Assembly (NCBI RefSeq): GCF_001279525.1
Contig: NZ_LGDY01000091.1
Coordinates: 1-64,000 of the forward strand
Origin: Nocardia sp. NRRL S-836
GTDB taxonomy: Bacteria > Actinomycetota > Actinomycetes > Mycobacteriales > Pseudonocardiaceae
DNA: 64,000 nucleotides
Direction of reading: 5' to 3'
Shown one piece after another: positions 1 through 8,799 of this stretch. Position 1 is the stretch's first letter. Each line of letters opens with the position of its first letter. A model generated the notes under the pieces. That model made no database searches and was not told where the DNA came from. It saw only the letters and a list, made by a program, of their open reading frames with translations. Made by a program: the position numbers and the translations under genes.

Positions 1-1079
1 GCCGGGGGAGGGGGTGGCGGGAGGTCGGTGCGGCGGTAGGTGAGGTCGGCGAGCCGGCCCTGCCAGGAGTCGTCGGGTTCCTCCTGCGGCTCCTCGGGTT
101 CCGGCTCCTCCTCCCTGACGCCGCGCGGGCCGAAACCGGGCGCCTCGGTCGGGCCCTCCGGGTAGAAAACGGGCCGCTCGCCCAGCATCTGCGTCGAGTC
201 GGGGTCCACAACGGACATGGGCGCCAGTGCCACGCCCGAGGTCACGGCCATCAGGGCGTCGCGCAGCTCCAGCGCGGAGGAGAAGCGTTCGGCGCGGTCC
301 TTGCGCAGGCAGCGGGAGATCACCGCGCTCAGGGCCGCGGGCACGTCGAAACGGGTCAGCGAACGGGGTTCCGCCGTGCTCACGCGGCCGACGTAGGACA
401 GCAGCGTGTCCTCGTCGGGGTTGTCGGAGGCGAACGGGGGTTTGCCCTCCAGCAACGTGAACAGCGTGGAGCCGAGGGACCAGACGTCGTCGGCGAACGA
501 CGGGGTGCCGCCCTCCAGCATCTGCGGGGCGGCGTGGCGGTAGCTGACCATCTGCAGCGACGCGGAGTGGCCGGCGTCGGCGCCGCGGGCGATGCCGAAG
601 TCGGCCAGCACGTACGACGTGGGGAGCACGAGCACGTTCTGCGGCTTCACGTCGCGGTGCAGGATGCCCTGGCCGTGTGCGAACGCCAGCGCGTCGGCCA
701 CGGCGACACCGGCGGCCACCACGTCCTGCACGGGCAACGGGCCCATGGCGCGCAAACGGTCGTGCAACGAGCCGCGTTCGTAGTACTCCATGACGATGCA
801 CGGGCGGCCGTCGGGCAACGTGCCGGTGTCGAGGACGGTGACGATGTGCGGGTGCTGGCGGCCGAGCTCCACGGTGATGGCGAGCTCGCGGCGGAAGCGG
901 GTCAGGGTGGCCGGATCGGTGACCTGGAGGACCTTCACGGCGACGTCGCGGCCGAGACCGTCCTGGCGGGCACGGTAGATCGTGCCCTCGCCGCCCTGGG
1001 CGATCACGCGGAAACCGCTGTAGCCCGGTAACGCGATCCCGGGCGCCTGTGCGGCACCGGCAGCCGGTGCCCAGGCCAT
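1..1079 (-). CDS. Serine/threonine protein kinase, 3' end cut by window edge
   Basis: Reading leftwards from ATG at 1079 gives a Hanks-type kinase domain: a glycine-rich loop around residues 28-35, invariant Lys49 in VAVK, Glu65 as its likely partner, the catalytic HRDVKPQN at 141-148 and DFGIAR from 160. After the kinase lobe comes an acidic, proline-rich tail that runs off the edge, so the C-terminus (possibly membrane and sensor domains) is not seen. The start is chosen because GGAAG lies about 8 nt upstream; in-frame GTGs at 1094 and 1097 are alternatives. The activation segment has APQ where APE is usual. Such kinases phosphorylate proteins on Ser/Thr in signalling; the substrate here is unknown. 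Confidence 0.93.
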   Translation of the reverse strand, partial: MAWAPAAGAAQAPGIALPGYSGFRVIAQGGEGTIYRARQDGLGRDVAVKVLQVTDPATLTRFRRELAITVELGRQHPHIVTVLDTGTLPDGRPCIVMEYYERGSLHDRLRAMGPLPVQDVVAAGVAVADALAFAHGQGILHRDVKPQNVLVLPTSYVLADFGIARGADAGHSASLQMVSYRHAAPQMLEGGTPSFADDVWSLGSTLFTLLEGKPPFASDNPDEDTLLSYVGRVSTAEPRSLTRFDVPAALSAVISRCLRKDRAERFSSALELRDALMAVTSGVALAPMSVVDPDSTQMLGERPVFYPEGPTEAPGFGPRGVREEEPEPEEPQEEPDDSWQGRLADLTYRRTDLPPPPPP

Positions 1080-1193
1080 CAGATCGTCTTCCACCACCGG
1101 ATCCTAACCCGGTGCCACGCGGTGACCGGTGGCGTTGCCGCGACCGTTGAGCCCGCTCGTTCTCACGCTCTCGATCCGGTGTGCGGCGCGTTC

Positions 1194-1850
1194 TCAGCCG
1201 GGGACGACGGTCACCTGGAAGCCGAGCCCCCGCAGCATTCCGGTCAGCATCGTGCGGGTGTTGTCCTCCGCGCGCTTGAGCAGCTCCGACTCGCGGGCCG
1301 CGTCGGCGATCTTGGTCTCGGCCGCGACGTAGAACCGTTGCTGGTCGGGCACTTCGACCAGTGCGTTGAGCCGGTTGACCAGTCCGCGCTGCTGGCTGAA
1401 GACGTACGACCGGTCGTGGTGCAGGTTGGGCCTGTCGAGCTGAGGTGACGGCAGCCGGATCTCCACGGACTTCCCATCCGGCGATAAGACCAGGCCCTCG
1501 TCGGAGAGCTTGCCCAGGTCCACGTAGGCGTCGACCGACCCGGCGGCGACGAACAGCGTGCGCTCACCGGCCAGCGCCGCGGGCACCCACTTCACGTCGT
1601 GCTCGATGTCGAGCACCACCTGGAACTCGCCCGCCGCCGCGTGGTACTGGCTCAGGTCGCGGACGGACTTGAGCACCGCCGGTTGGCTGCGGTCGACCGT
1701 CTGCTCGCCGAGCACGTCCCCGAACGGCCGCAAATGGCCCCAGAGCTGTACTGCCGCGCCGATCGCGAGAACGATGACAGCGACCAGTGCCCCACGCGTC
1801 ACCCAGCGCCTGTCCACCGCGTTGGTGTACCCGTGGGGTGATGCGCTCAC
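1194..1850 (-). CDS. DUF4230 domain membrane-anchored protein
   Basis: The 218-residue product has a positively charged N-terminus, one membrane segment at about residues 19-38, then an extracytoplasmic domain resembling DUF4230 (repeated beta-strand pattern, YVDLGKL-type motif near the middle and a helical C-terminus). It starts with GTG. Members of this family have no established biochemical role. It sits 114 bp upstream of the kinase gene on the same strand and is divergent from the PAC2 gene. Confidence 0.8.
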   Translation of the reverse strand: MSASPHGYTNAVDRRWVTRGALVAVIVLAIGAAVQLWGHLRPFGDVLGEQTVDRSQPAVLKSVRDLSQYHAAAGEFQVVLDIEHDVKWVPAALAGERTLFVAAGSVDAYVDLGKLSDEGLVLSPDGKSVEIRLPSPQLDRPNLHHDRSYVFSQQRGLVNRLNALVEVPDQQRFYVAAETKIADAARESELLKRAEDNTRTMLTGMLRGLGFQVTVVPG

Positions 1851-1943
1851 TCGGGCCGTATGGGCTAATCGACCCGTGCGGAATCAGTCTCGCGTCCCCA
1901 TGGTTGGCTTGGAGGACACGGGAACGATGTTTGGAGGCGTGCG

Positions 1944-2834
1944 GTGCTGGACCCGGACAACCTGTACGAGGTGGACTCGGAGGTGCCGGACCTGACCGGT
2001 GCGGTGCTGCTGCACCACTTCGAGGGCTTCATGGACGCCGGCGCGGCCGGTCGGCTGCTCGCCGAGCACCTGCTGGACACCCTCGAGAGCCGCGTCGTCG
2101 CCCGCTTCGACGTCGACAGCCTGATCGACTACCGCTCCCGGCGGCCGCTGATGACCTACGCGACCGACCACTGGGAGGACTACGCCACGCCCGAGCTCGT
2201 CGTGCACCTGCTGCACGACAGCGCCGGGCACCCGTTCCTGCTGCTCAAGGGCCCTGAGCCGGACCGGAGCTGGGAGGCGTTCGTGCAGGCCGTGCGCGAC
2301 CTGGTGGACCGCTGGGGCGTGCGCCTGACGCTGGGCTTCCACGGCATCCCGATGGGCGTGCCGCACACCCGCCCGCTGAACGTCATCGGCCACGCGTCCC
2401 GCCCCGAGCTGGTCTCGGAGTACCAGCCGTTCTTCAACCGCGTGCAGGTGCCCGGCAACGTCTCCGGCCTGCTGGAGTTCCGCCTCGGCCAGGCCGGTCA
2501 CGACGCGATGGGCTTCGCCGCCCAGGTGCCGCACTACCTGGCCCAGTCGTCGTACCCGACCGCCGCCGTCACCCTGCTCGACGCCGTCGCCAGGGCGACC
2601 GGGCTGGCGTTGCCCATCGGCGGGCTGATGGACGCCGCCCAGGCCGCCGACGCCGAGATCCACCGGCAGGTCGCGGAGTCCGAGGAGGTCGCCCAGGTGG
2701 TGGAAGCGCTCGAGCGGCAGTACGACGCCTTCATCCAGACTGTGGGCAACACCGATCTGCCCTCCGCGGACGAACTGGGCGCCGAGTTCGAGCGGTTCCT
2801 GGCCGAGCAGCAGCGTCCACCGGACCACCTGTAG
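1944..2834 (+). CDS. PAC2 family protein
   Basis: This 296-residue soluble protein matches the actinobacterial PAC2 family (relatives of archaeal and eukaryotic proteasome-assembly chaperones): an N-terminal DLTGAVLLHHFEGFMDAG-like motif, a central GIPMGVPHTRP stretch, and an acidic helical C-terminal extension. The GTG start at 1944 has GGAGG 6 nt upstream. Actinobacteria that encode a proteasome carry PAC2 proteins, but a chaperone role in bacteria is inferred only from homology. It is followed after 5 bp by the MmcQ gene, suggesting co-transcription. Confidence 0.88.
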   Translation: MLDPDNLYEVDSEVPDLTGAVLLHHFEGFMDAGAAGRLLAEHLLDTLESRVVARFDVDSLIDYRSRRPLMTYATDHWEDYATPELVVHLLHDSAGHPFLLLKGPEPDRSWEAFVQAVRDLVDRWGVRLTLGFHGIPMGVPHTRPLNVIGHASRPELVSEYQPFFNRVQVPGNVSGLLEFRLGQAGHDAMGFAAQVPHYLAQSSYPTAAVTLLDAVARATGLALPIGGLMDAAQAADAEIHRQVAESEEVAQVVEALERQYDAFIQTVGNTDLPSADELGAEFERFLAEQQRPPDHL

Positions 2835-2839
2835 GAGTC

Positions 2840-3208
2840 GTGATGGCCACCTGGAACGACGTGCGCAGGATCGCCACCTCCATGCCTGATGTGACGGAGC
2901 GGGTGCGGGAGGGCGTCGTCGACTGGAGGGTCAGGGACAAGCTGTTCGTGTGGCAGCGGCCGCTGCGCAAGACCGACCTGGCCGCGCTGGGCCCGTCGGC
3001 ACCCGACGGGCCCATCCTCGCCGCCCGCGTGCCGGACCTGGGCGCCAAGGAGGCGCTGCTGGCGGCGGACGAGTCGGTGTACTTCACGACGCCGCACTTC
3101 CAGGGCTATCCGGCGATCCTGGTGCGGCTGGAGCACATCCCGGTGGAGGAGCTGGAGGAGCTCATCGTGGAGGCGTGGCACGCACGGGCGCGGCGCGCCA
3201 GTAGCTGA
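2840..3208 (+). CDS. MmcQ/YjbR family protein
   Basis: A 122-residue product with the MmcQ/YjbR fold signature: an early PDVTE motif, a central W-R-V-KLFVW strand, and a C-terminal [16 protein letters not shown] helix. The family has a DNA-binding-like double-wing fold, but its function is not established. Start is GTG 2840 or ATG 2843; GGAG lies just upstream. It follows the PAC2 gene by 5 bp and its last 47 bp overlap the opposing folA gene. Confidence 0.85.
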   Translation: MMATWNDVRRIATSMPDVTERVREGVVDWRVRDKLFVWQRPLRKTDLAALGPSAPDGPILAARVPDLGAKEALLAADESVYFTTPHFQGYPAILVRLEHIPVEELEELIVEAWHARARRASS

Positions 3209-3653
3209 CGAACCGGTAGTGCAGGCCGGACTTCGACTCCTGCCACTCGCCGACGCTCGCCGGCTCGCGGCCGACCGCCGGCGCGTAGGTGTCGCCCTCG
3301 AAGGCCTCGCGGATCTCGGTGACCTCGACGCGGTCGGCGAACGGCAGCGTCGCCGCGTACACCGCCGACCCACCGATCACCCACAGGTCGCCGTCGACGG
3401 CCGCGAGCGCCTCCTTCAGGCTGTCGAACGTCTCCACGCCCTCCTGCGGCGTGCGGGACAGCACCAGGTTGCGGCGGCCGGGCAGCGGGCGGAACCGCGC
3501 CGGGAGCGACTCCCACGTGCGGCGGCCCATGAGCACCGCCGCGCCCGCCGTGACCTCGCGGAAGTGCTTCATGTCCTCGGGGATGTGCCACGGCATGGTG
3601 CCGTCGCGGCCGATGACCCCGTCGGGCGCCTGCGCCCAGATCAGCCCGATCAC
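3162..3653 (-). CDS. folA: Dihydrofolate reductase
   Basis: A 163-residue enzyme that reduces dihydrofolate to tetrahydrofolate with NADPH. Seen in the sequence: IGLIWAQ and a [11 protein letters not shown]et20-type loop, the MKHF folate-binding helix, MGRRTWES for NADPH, and the VIGGSAVY motif. The GTG start at 3653 overlaps the thyA stop (GTGA, 4 bp), giving translational coupling: ThyA makes the dihydrofolate that FolA recycles. The last residues extend past the usual family end into the opposing mmcQ-like gene. Confidence 0.96.
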   Translation of the reverse strand: MIGLIWAQAPDGVIGRDGTMPWHIPEDMKHFREVTAGAAVLMGRRTWESLPARFRPLPGRRNLVLSRTPQEGVETFDSLKEALAAVDGDLWVIGGSAVYAATLPFADRVEVTEIREAFEGDTYAPAVGREPASVGEWQESKSGLHYRFVSYWRAAPVRATPPR

Positions 3654-4447
3654 ACCGCCACCGGCGCCTTGATGCCGGGGTGCGGGTCGTAGCCCTCGAT
3701 GGTGAAGTCTTCGTAGCGGTAGTCGAACAGCGAGTCCGCGGGGGCGAGCCGCAGTGTCGGGAACTCGCGTGCCTCGCGGCTGAGCTGCAGCTCGACCTGC
3801 TCGACGTGGTTGTCGTAGATGTGGCAGTCGCCGCCGGTCCAGATGAAGTCGCCGACGCCGAGGCCGGTCTGCGCGGCGATCATGTGGGTGAGCAGCGCGT
3901 AGGAGGCGATGTTGAACGGCACGCCCAGGAACAGGTCGGCGCTGCGCTGGTAGAGCTGGCACGACAGCTTGCCGTCGGCGACGTAGAACTGGAAGAACGC
4001 GTGGCACGGCGGCAGGGCCATCTGCGCGATCTCCCCGACGTTCCAGGCGGACACGATGATCCGCCGCGAGTCCGGGTTGGTCCGCAGCGTCTTCAGGACC
4101 TCCGCGATCTGGTCGACGTGCCCGCCGTCGGGCGTGGGCCAGGAGCGCCACTGCACGCCGTAGACGGGCCCGAGCTCACCATCGGAAGCGGCCCACTCGT
4201 CCCAGATCGTCACGCCGTGGTCCTGAAGCCACTTCACGTTGCTGTCGCCGCGCAAGAACCACAGCAGCTCGTACGCGATCGACTTGAAATGGACCTTCTT
4301 GGTCGTGACCAGCGGAAAACCGGCGGCCAGCGGGTAGCGCAGCTGATGACCGAAGATCGACCGCGTGCCGGTGCCGGTGCGGTCCTCCTTGCGCACGCCC
4401 TCCTTCAGGACGTGGCGGAGCAGGTCTTCGTACTGCGTGTCGGCCAT
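3650..4447 (-). CDS. thyA: Thymidylate synthase
   Basis: 265 residues, the usual ThyA length. It converts dUMP and methylene-tetrahydrofolate to dTMP and dihydrofolate in the cytosol. Visible signatures are the N-terminal RTGTGT loop, the catalytic cysteine in [12 protein letters not shown], and the [12 protein letters not shown] and HIYDNH motifs for cofactor and nucleotide binding. It is first in the thyA-folA pair and overlaps folA by 4 bp. The ATG start at 4447 gives a full-length protein. Confidence 0.97.
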   Translation of the reverse strand: MADTQYEDLLRHVLKEGVRKEDRTGTGTRSIFGHQLRYPLAAGFPLVTTKKVHFKSIAYELLWFLRGDSNVKWLQDHGVTIWDEWAASDGELGPVYGVQWRSWPTPDGGHVDQIAEVLKTLRTNPDSRRIIVSAWNVGEIAQMALPPCHAFFQFYVADGKLSCQLYQRSADLFLGVPFNIASYALLTHMIAAQTGLGVGDFIWTGGDCHIYDNHVEQVELQLSREAREFPTLRLAPADSLFDYRYEDFTIEGYDPHPGIKAPVAV

Positions 4448-4473
4448 ACGGGTGAGCCTACCCAGCCCTGGAC

Positions 4474-5574
4474 CTAGAACCGCGCCATGTCCGGCTCCAG
4501 GCCGAGCCGGTGCATCGAGTAGGTCTCCAGGAGCCGTTTCGACACCACGGTGTGCTGCGCGGCCGTGTGGGCGTCACGGAAGCAACGCTGCAGCGCCGAC
4601 GACTCGAACACCGAGCTGCCGCCACCCGCCGCGAACGCCATCTGCGTCACCTCAGCGGCCTCCGACGCCGCGAACGTGCACGCGAGCCGCATGCGCGCCT
4701 TGGCCTCGTCGGGGACGTACGCGCGTTGCAGGGCCATGTCCCAGACGGCGCTCAACGTCTCGTGCAGGAACGCGGCGGCGGAGGACAGACGGGCCTCCAT
4801 CAGGCCCAGGTCGATCTGCAGACCGGTCTGCTCGGCGAGGCGGGTGGTGGCGTGCTGCGGGGTCTTCTCGACGGCCAGCGCCTCGATCTCGTCGATCGCG
4901 CGGCGGCCGATGCCCAGGCACACGGAGGCGACGCCGACGGCCAGGAAGCTGAAGAACGGGAAGGCGGTGACCGGGCCTTCGATGCCGGGGGTGGTGCCGA
5001 CGGGCCAGATGGCGCGGCGGGTGGGGAGGAAGGCGTTGAGCAGGGAGAACTCGTGCGAGCCGGTGGCCCGCAGGCCGGCGGAGTGCCACGTGTCGTGGAC
5101 GGTCACGTCCGCACGTGGGTACACGGCCAGACGGGGGCCCTTGGAAGTGAGGGTGCCGCCGATGACCCACGAGCACCACGGCACAGCGCTGCCCCAGCCC
5201 CAGCGGCCCGAGACGCGGTAGCCGCCGCCGACCGCCTCGGCGCGGCCGTGCGGGGCGGCGGTGCCCGCGATCAGGGCACGCGGGTCGGTGAAGATCTCGT
5301 CGGCGGCGTCGGGCGGGAGGTACCAGGCCAGTGATGACGAGCTGGTGGTCGTCATGGCGGTCCAGCCGGTGGAGGCGTCCGACCGCGACAGCTCGCCGAT
5401 CTCCCGGCTCCACTCCGGCAGCCCGAGCTCGGCACCCGCGTAGCGCCGGGGAGCGATCATGCGGTGCACGCCCGCGTCGACGAGCGCGGTCAGCACGGGC
5501 TCGGTGAGCGCGCGCCGCTGCTCGGCCAGGTGGGCTTCGGAGCGGATCAACGCGTGCAGGTCCGGTGCGGGCAT
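4474..5574 (-). CDS. Acyl-CoA dehydrogenase-fold flavin monooxygenase-like protein
   Basis: 366 residues with the acyl-CoA dehydrogenase fold: an N-terminal helical domain, a central beta domain with a [18 protein letters not shown] segment where flavin sits, and a C-terminal helical bundle. The pattern is closest to group D flavin-dependent monooxygenases (HsaA/HpaB-like) rather than true acyl-CoA dehydrogenases; such enzymes hydroxylate aromatics using reduced flavin from a partner. No catalytic glutamate typical of acyl-CoA dehydrogenases was identified. It lies 21 bp downstream of a MarR regulator on the same strand, suggesting co-transcription and control by it. The substrate is unknown. 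Confidence 0.8.
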   Translation of the reverse strand: MPAPDLHALIRSEAHLAEQRRALTEPVLTALVDAGVHRMIAPRRYAGAELGLPEWSREIGELSRSDASTGWTAMTTTSSSSLAWYLPPDAADEIFTDPRALIAGTAAPHGRAEAVGGGYRVSGRWGWGSAVPWCSWVIGGTLTSKGPRLAVYPRADVTVHDTWHSAGLRATGSHEFSLLNAFLPTRRAIWPVGTTPGIEGPVTAFPFFSFLAVGVASVCLGIGRRAIDEIEALAVEKTPQHATTRLAEQTGLQIDLGLMEARLSSAAAFLHETLSAVWDMALQRAYVPDEAKARMRLACTFAASEAAEVTQMAFAAGGGSSVFESSALQRCFRDAHTAAQHTVVSKRLLETYSMHRLGLEPDMARF

Positions 5575-5595
5575 GCGCTGATCTTGCTGGAGCGG

Positions 5596-6042
5596 CTACA
5601 GCTTGGCGAGCGCCTCAACGAGTGGCTTCAGCTCCGGCGTGGCCCCGGCCTCGTCCAGCGACTCCGACAGCGCTTGGTCGTGGGTGGGGCGGGCGAGCGC
5701 GAGCAGCTCGTGGCCCTTCTCGGTGACCTCGGTGTAGATGCCGCGCCGGTCGGTGGGGCACAGGTAGCGCTGCAGCAGCCCGCGGTCCTCCAGGCGCGTG
5801 ACCAGGCGCGTTGTGGCGGACTGGCTCAGCACGACGGCGTTGGAGAGCTGGTTCATCCGAAGGTGGAAGCCGTCCTGGCGGTTGAGGACGTCCAGAACGG
5901 TGTACTCGCTCACGGAGAGTTCGTGTGCCTTCTGCAGCGCTCTCTCGAGGCGGTCTTCAATGCGCGCGTGCAACGCCGCAAGCGTGCGCCAGCCCTGTGC
6001 GCGCGCCTGGACGGCGTCGTCGTCCAGTGACATGAAGAACAT
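5596..6042 (-). CDS. MarR family transcriptional regulator
   Basis: 148 residues with the MarR winged-helix layout: an N-terminal dimerisation helix, recognition region around LSNAVVLSQSATTRLVTRLEDRGLL, a wing with DRRGIYTEVTEKG, and a C-terminal dimer helix. Start is ATG 6042 (or 6033). It is divergent from the SDR gene and co-directional with the monooxygenase gene, so it likely controls both directions from the 75-bp spacer that holds a GCGTACGC palindrome. The ligand is unknown. Confidence 0.92.
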   Translation of the reverse strand: MFFMSLDDDAVQARAQGWRTLAALHARIEDRLERALQKAHELSVSEYTVLDVLNRQDGFHLRMNQLSNAVVLSQSATTRLVTRLEDRGLLQRYLCPTDRRGIYTEVTEKGHELLALARPTHDQALSESLDEAGATPELKPLVEALAKL

Positions 6043-6117
6043 CCCCTTCGAATAGACAGCGTCTGCAACTATTGCGTACGCTTGTAGTCGTCATCAACAA
6101 GTCTACCGGGGAGAGAC
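6043..6117. promoter_or_regulatory. Divergent promoter/operator region of the MarR island
   Basis: The 75-bp spacer between the MarR gene and the divergent SDR gene. It contains the perfect 8-bp palindrome GCGTACGC (6074-6081) within an imperfect dyad whose flanks include TTGC to the left and CTTG to the right. MarR proteins commonly bind 16-20 bp dyads in such spacers, so this is a plausible autoregulatory operator (inference). GGGGAGAG at 6108-6115 is the ribosome binding site for the SDR gene. Confidence 0.45.
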
Positions 6118-6888
6118 ATGGATCTGTCGGGACGCACGGCACTTGTGACGGGCTCCACCGCGGGCATCGGCTACGCCACGGCGGAGGCGCTGCTCAAGGC
6201 GGGTGCGTCCGTCGTCGTCAGCGGCCGCAGCGAGGACCGGGTCGCCGAGGCGGTCGGCAAGCTCAGCGGCAACGGCTCCGGTGACGTGCGCGGTGTCGCG
6301 GCGGACATCTCGACCGCGCGGGGCGCCGACGAGCTCATCGCTCAGGTGCCCGACGTGGACGTGCTCGTCAACAACCTGGGCATCTACGGCGCCCAGCCGG
6401 TGTTCGAGATCGACGACGCCGAGTGGCAGCGCTTCTTCGACACCAACGTCATGTCCGGCGTCCGGCTCTCGCGGCACTACACGCCGCGCATGGTCGAGCG
6501 CGGCTGGGGCCGGGTGATCTTCGTGAGCAGCGAGTCCTCCGTGTTCACCCCGACCGAGATGGTGCACTACGGCATGACGAAGACCGCGCAGCTCGCCATC
6601 GCGCGCGGCATGGCCCAGTCGGTGAAGGGCACCGGCGTCACCGTGAACTCGGTGCTGCCCGGCCCCACGCTCACGCCCGGCGTCGAGGAGTTCATCCGCG
6701 ACCGCGTCGGCGACGGCGGCGAGGCCGAGTTCGTCCGCACCGAACGCCCCACCCTGCTGCTGGGCCGCCTGATCCGCCCCCACGAGGTCGCGAACCTCAT
6801 CACGTACGTCGCGTCGGACCTGTCCTCCGCCACGACCGGCGCCGCGCTGCGCGTCGACGGCGGCACCGCTCCGACGCTCATCCCGTAA
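6118..6888 (+). CDS. SDR family oxidoreductase
   Basis: 256 residues of a classical short-chain dehydrogenase: TGSTAGIGYA cofactor motif at residues 11-20, NNLG after strand 4, catalytic Ser in the VSSESS region, the YGMTK pair that supplies Tyr and Lys, and a C-terminal RVDGGT. NAD(P)-dependent; substrate unknown. A GGGGAGAG site precedes ATG. An aldo/keto reductase follows by 25 bp, and the MarR gene is divergent, so the three probably form one redox response or catabolic unit. Confidence 0.93.
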   Translation: MDLSGRTALVTGSTAGIGYATAEALLKAGASVVVSGRSEDRVAEAVGKLSGNGSGDVRGVAADISTARGADELIAQVPDVDVLVNNLGIYGAQPVFEIDDAEWQRFFDTNVMSGVRLSRHYTPRMVERGWGRVIFVSSESSVFTPTEMVHYGMTKTAQLAIARGMAQSVKGTGVTVNSVLPGPTLTPGVEEFIRDRVGDGGEAEFVRTERPTLLLGRLIRPHEVANLITYVASDLSSATTGAALRVDGGTAPTLIP

Positions 6889-6913
6889 GCACAAACCGTT
6901 GTAAGGAACTCTT

Positions 6914-7738
6914 TTGGACACCGTGAAGCTCAACAACGGCGTGACCATGCCCCAGCTCGGCTTCGGCGTCTGGCAGGTGCCCGACGAGGAGGCCACGTCC
7001 ACCGTCGCCGAGGCGCTGAACGCCGGCTACCGCAGCATCGACACCGCGGCCGCCTACGGCAACGAGGGCGGCGTCGGCGCGGCCATCGCACAGTCCGATG
7101 TGGACCGTTCCGAGGTGTTCGTCACCACCAAGCTCTGGAACGCCGACCACGGCTACGACAACGCACTGCGCGCGTTCGACGCCTCGCAGTCGAAGCTCGG
7201 CCTCGACGTCGTCGACCTGTACCTGATCCACTGGCCGACGCCGGCCCGCGAGCTGTACGTGGACACCTGGAAGGCGTTCGTGGAGCTGCAGAAGGAGGGC
7301 CGCGTCCGCGCGATCGGTGTCTCCAACTTCCAGCCCGCGCACCTGCAGCGCCTCATCGACGAGACCGGCGTCGTGCCCGCGGTCAACCAGATCGAGCTGC
7401 ACCCGTACCTGCAGCAGGCCGAGGTGCGCGAGTTCCACTCGAAGCACGGCGTCGTCACCGAGGCCTGGTCACCGCTCGGCCAGGGCGGCGAGCTGCTGGG
7501 CGACCCCGTCGTCACCGAGCTCGCCGAACGCCACGGCAGGTCCGCGGCGCAGATCGTGCTGCGCTGGCACCTGCAGCTCGGCAACGTCGTGATCCCGAAG
7601 TCCGTGACGCCGTCGCGGATCCGCGAGAACATCGACGTGTTCGGCTTCCGGCTGGCCGACGAGGAGATGGCCGCGCTCTCCACGCTGGACCGCGGTGGCC
7701 GCATCGGGCCGAACCCGGACGAGTTCAACCAGGCGTGA
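6914..7738 (+). CDS. Aldo/keto reductase
   Basis: 274 residues with the (beta/alpha)8 aldo/keto reductase pattern: GVWQVP near the N-terminus, DTAAAYGNE with the catalytic Asp and Tyr, KLWN with catalytic Lys, DLYLIHWP with catalytic His, NQIELHPYLQQ, and IPKSVTPSRIREN for NADPH. Start is an uncommon TTG at 6914, supported by AAGGAA 5-6 nt upstream. Closest in style to 2,5-diketo-gluconate reductase-like members. It follows the SDR gene and is probably co-transcribed with it. Confidence 0.93.
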   Translation: MDTVKLNNGVTMPQLGFGVWQVPDEEATSTVAEALNAGYRSIDTAAAYGNEGGVGAAIAQSDVDRSEVFVTTKLWNADHGYDNALRAFDASQSKLGLDVVDLYLIHWPTPARELYVDTWKAFVELQKEGRVRAIGVSNFQPAHLQRLIDETGVVPAVNQIELHPYLQQAEVREFHSKHGVVTEAWSPLGQGGELLGDPVVTELAERHGRSAAQIVLRWHLQLGNVVIPKSVTPSRIRENIDVFGFRLADEEMAALSTLDRGGRIGPNPDEFNQA

Positions 7739-7803
7739 GCCTGACGCGCTGCTGGTCCGTGTCGCGGATGTGGCACGGACCAGCACGCTCGTACCATGTG
7801 GTG

Positions 7804-8733
7804 ATGTCCGACGATCAGCCGATTTACGACATCGCGGTGTCCTTCGCCGGTGAGCAGCGTGACTACGTCGAGCGGACGGTCGAGGCCGCGAAGGCGCTCG
7901 GCTTGAAAGTCTTCTACGACCGCGACATGACCGTCGAGTGGTGGGGCAAGAACATCCTGGTCGAACAGCGGAGGGTTTACGGGTCGCTCACCCGCTACTT
8001 CGTACCGTTCATCTCGACCGAGTACGTAGTCAAACCGTATCCGCGTGACGAGTTCGATGCCGCGATGCTGACGGCGGTGAAACGGGGAGACGGCTACATC
8101 CTGCCGGTCCTCGTGGGCGACGTCGCGGTGGCGCCGGAGCTGCTTCATCCGCACGTGGCGTACCTGAGGTCCGATGACTACACACCCGAGCAGCTCGCCG
8201 GATTGTTGAAGGCGAAGGTCGAAGGTGCTGTGGGTGCCGGTCAGGAACCGCGTGAGGTCACCAGCGTGGTGCAGGCGGCGCTGGAACTGCCGATGCCGAA
8301 GGTGGTACCGCGCGGCTTCAGCAAGTTCGCCGAGCTGGACGCGATCTGCGCGCATCTGGCGGAGAGGTTCGCGGATGCGGCGCCTCAACTCGACGCGATC
8401 GGCTTCCCCTGCCTGGTGCGGACCACCGCAGACCGCGTAACGATCAGGATTGAACGTGAGGAACGGATCGCGTACTCGCTCGACATCGTGAGAGGCACCG
8501 GTAGCTATGACGGCCGGCTGGTGTTCAGCCCGGCGGGCACGTGGAGCGGGTCCTCCGGAAGCATGATCGCCACCGCGGAGCCGTTCTTCGACGCGCGAGC
8601 CGGAGTACCGAAGCTCAAGCTCATGGATCTTTCCCTGCTCAGCACGTTCGGCGCGGGTCAGGAGGTCTTCACCAAGGAGGAGTTCTTCCACCGGCTGTGG
8701 GCACGGATCGTCGAGCAGCTGGAACGAGCCTGA
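7804..8733 (+). CDS. TIR domain-containing protein with uncharacterised C-terminal domain
   Basis: 309 residues from ATG 7804 (GTG 7801 is an alternative). Residues 7-125 match bacterial TIR domains: YDIAVSFAGEQRDYVE at the first strand, VFYDRD and WWGKN in the BB-loop region, and FVPFISTEY followed by Glu83 where TIR NADases place the catalytic acid. The last ~165 residues (from about 145) form a separate domain I do not recognise, rich in beta strands and ending in a helix with LW. Bacterial TIR proteins commonly cleave NAD+ or make signalling nucleotides in anti-phage defence; that role here is inference. It stands alone and ends at a strong terminator. Confidence 0.85.
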   Translation: MSDDQPIYDIAVSFAGEQRDYVERTVEAAKALGLKVFYDRDMTVEWWGKNILVEQRRVYGSLTRYFVPFISTEYVVKPYPRDEFDAAMLTAVKRGDGYILPVLVGDVAVAPELLHPHVAYLRSDDYTPEQLAGLLKAKVEGAVGAGQEPREVTSVVQAALELPMPKVVPRGFSKFAELDAICAHLAERFADAAPQLDAIGFPCLVRTTADRVTIRIEREERIAYSLDIVRGTGSYDGRLVFSPAGTWSGSSGSMIATAEPFFDARAGVPKLKLMDLSLLSTFGAGQEVFTKEEFFHRLWARIVEQLERA

Positions 8734-8740
8734 GAAGTAC

Positions 8741-8776
8741 GAAGCCCCGGTCCGCTCGATCGCGGTCCGGGGCTTC
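8741..8776. terminator. Bidirectional hairpin terminator
   Basis: Arms of 15 nt (GAAGCCCCGG... paired with ...CCGGGGCTTC) with one mismatch and a short loop lie between the end of the TIR gene and the end of the opposing ABC permease gene. It probably ends transcription from both sides. Confidence 0.75.
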
Positions 8777-8799
8777 GTCGGCAACGGGCCCTGCCTCTA

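Noticed and set aside
4365..4952. Arginine-rich plus-strand frame over the thyA start and monooxygenase gene
   Set aside because: No motifs; both genes beneath it on the minus strand are well supported.
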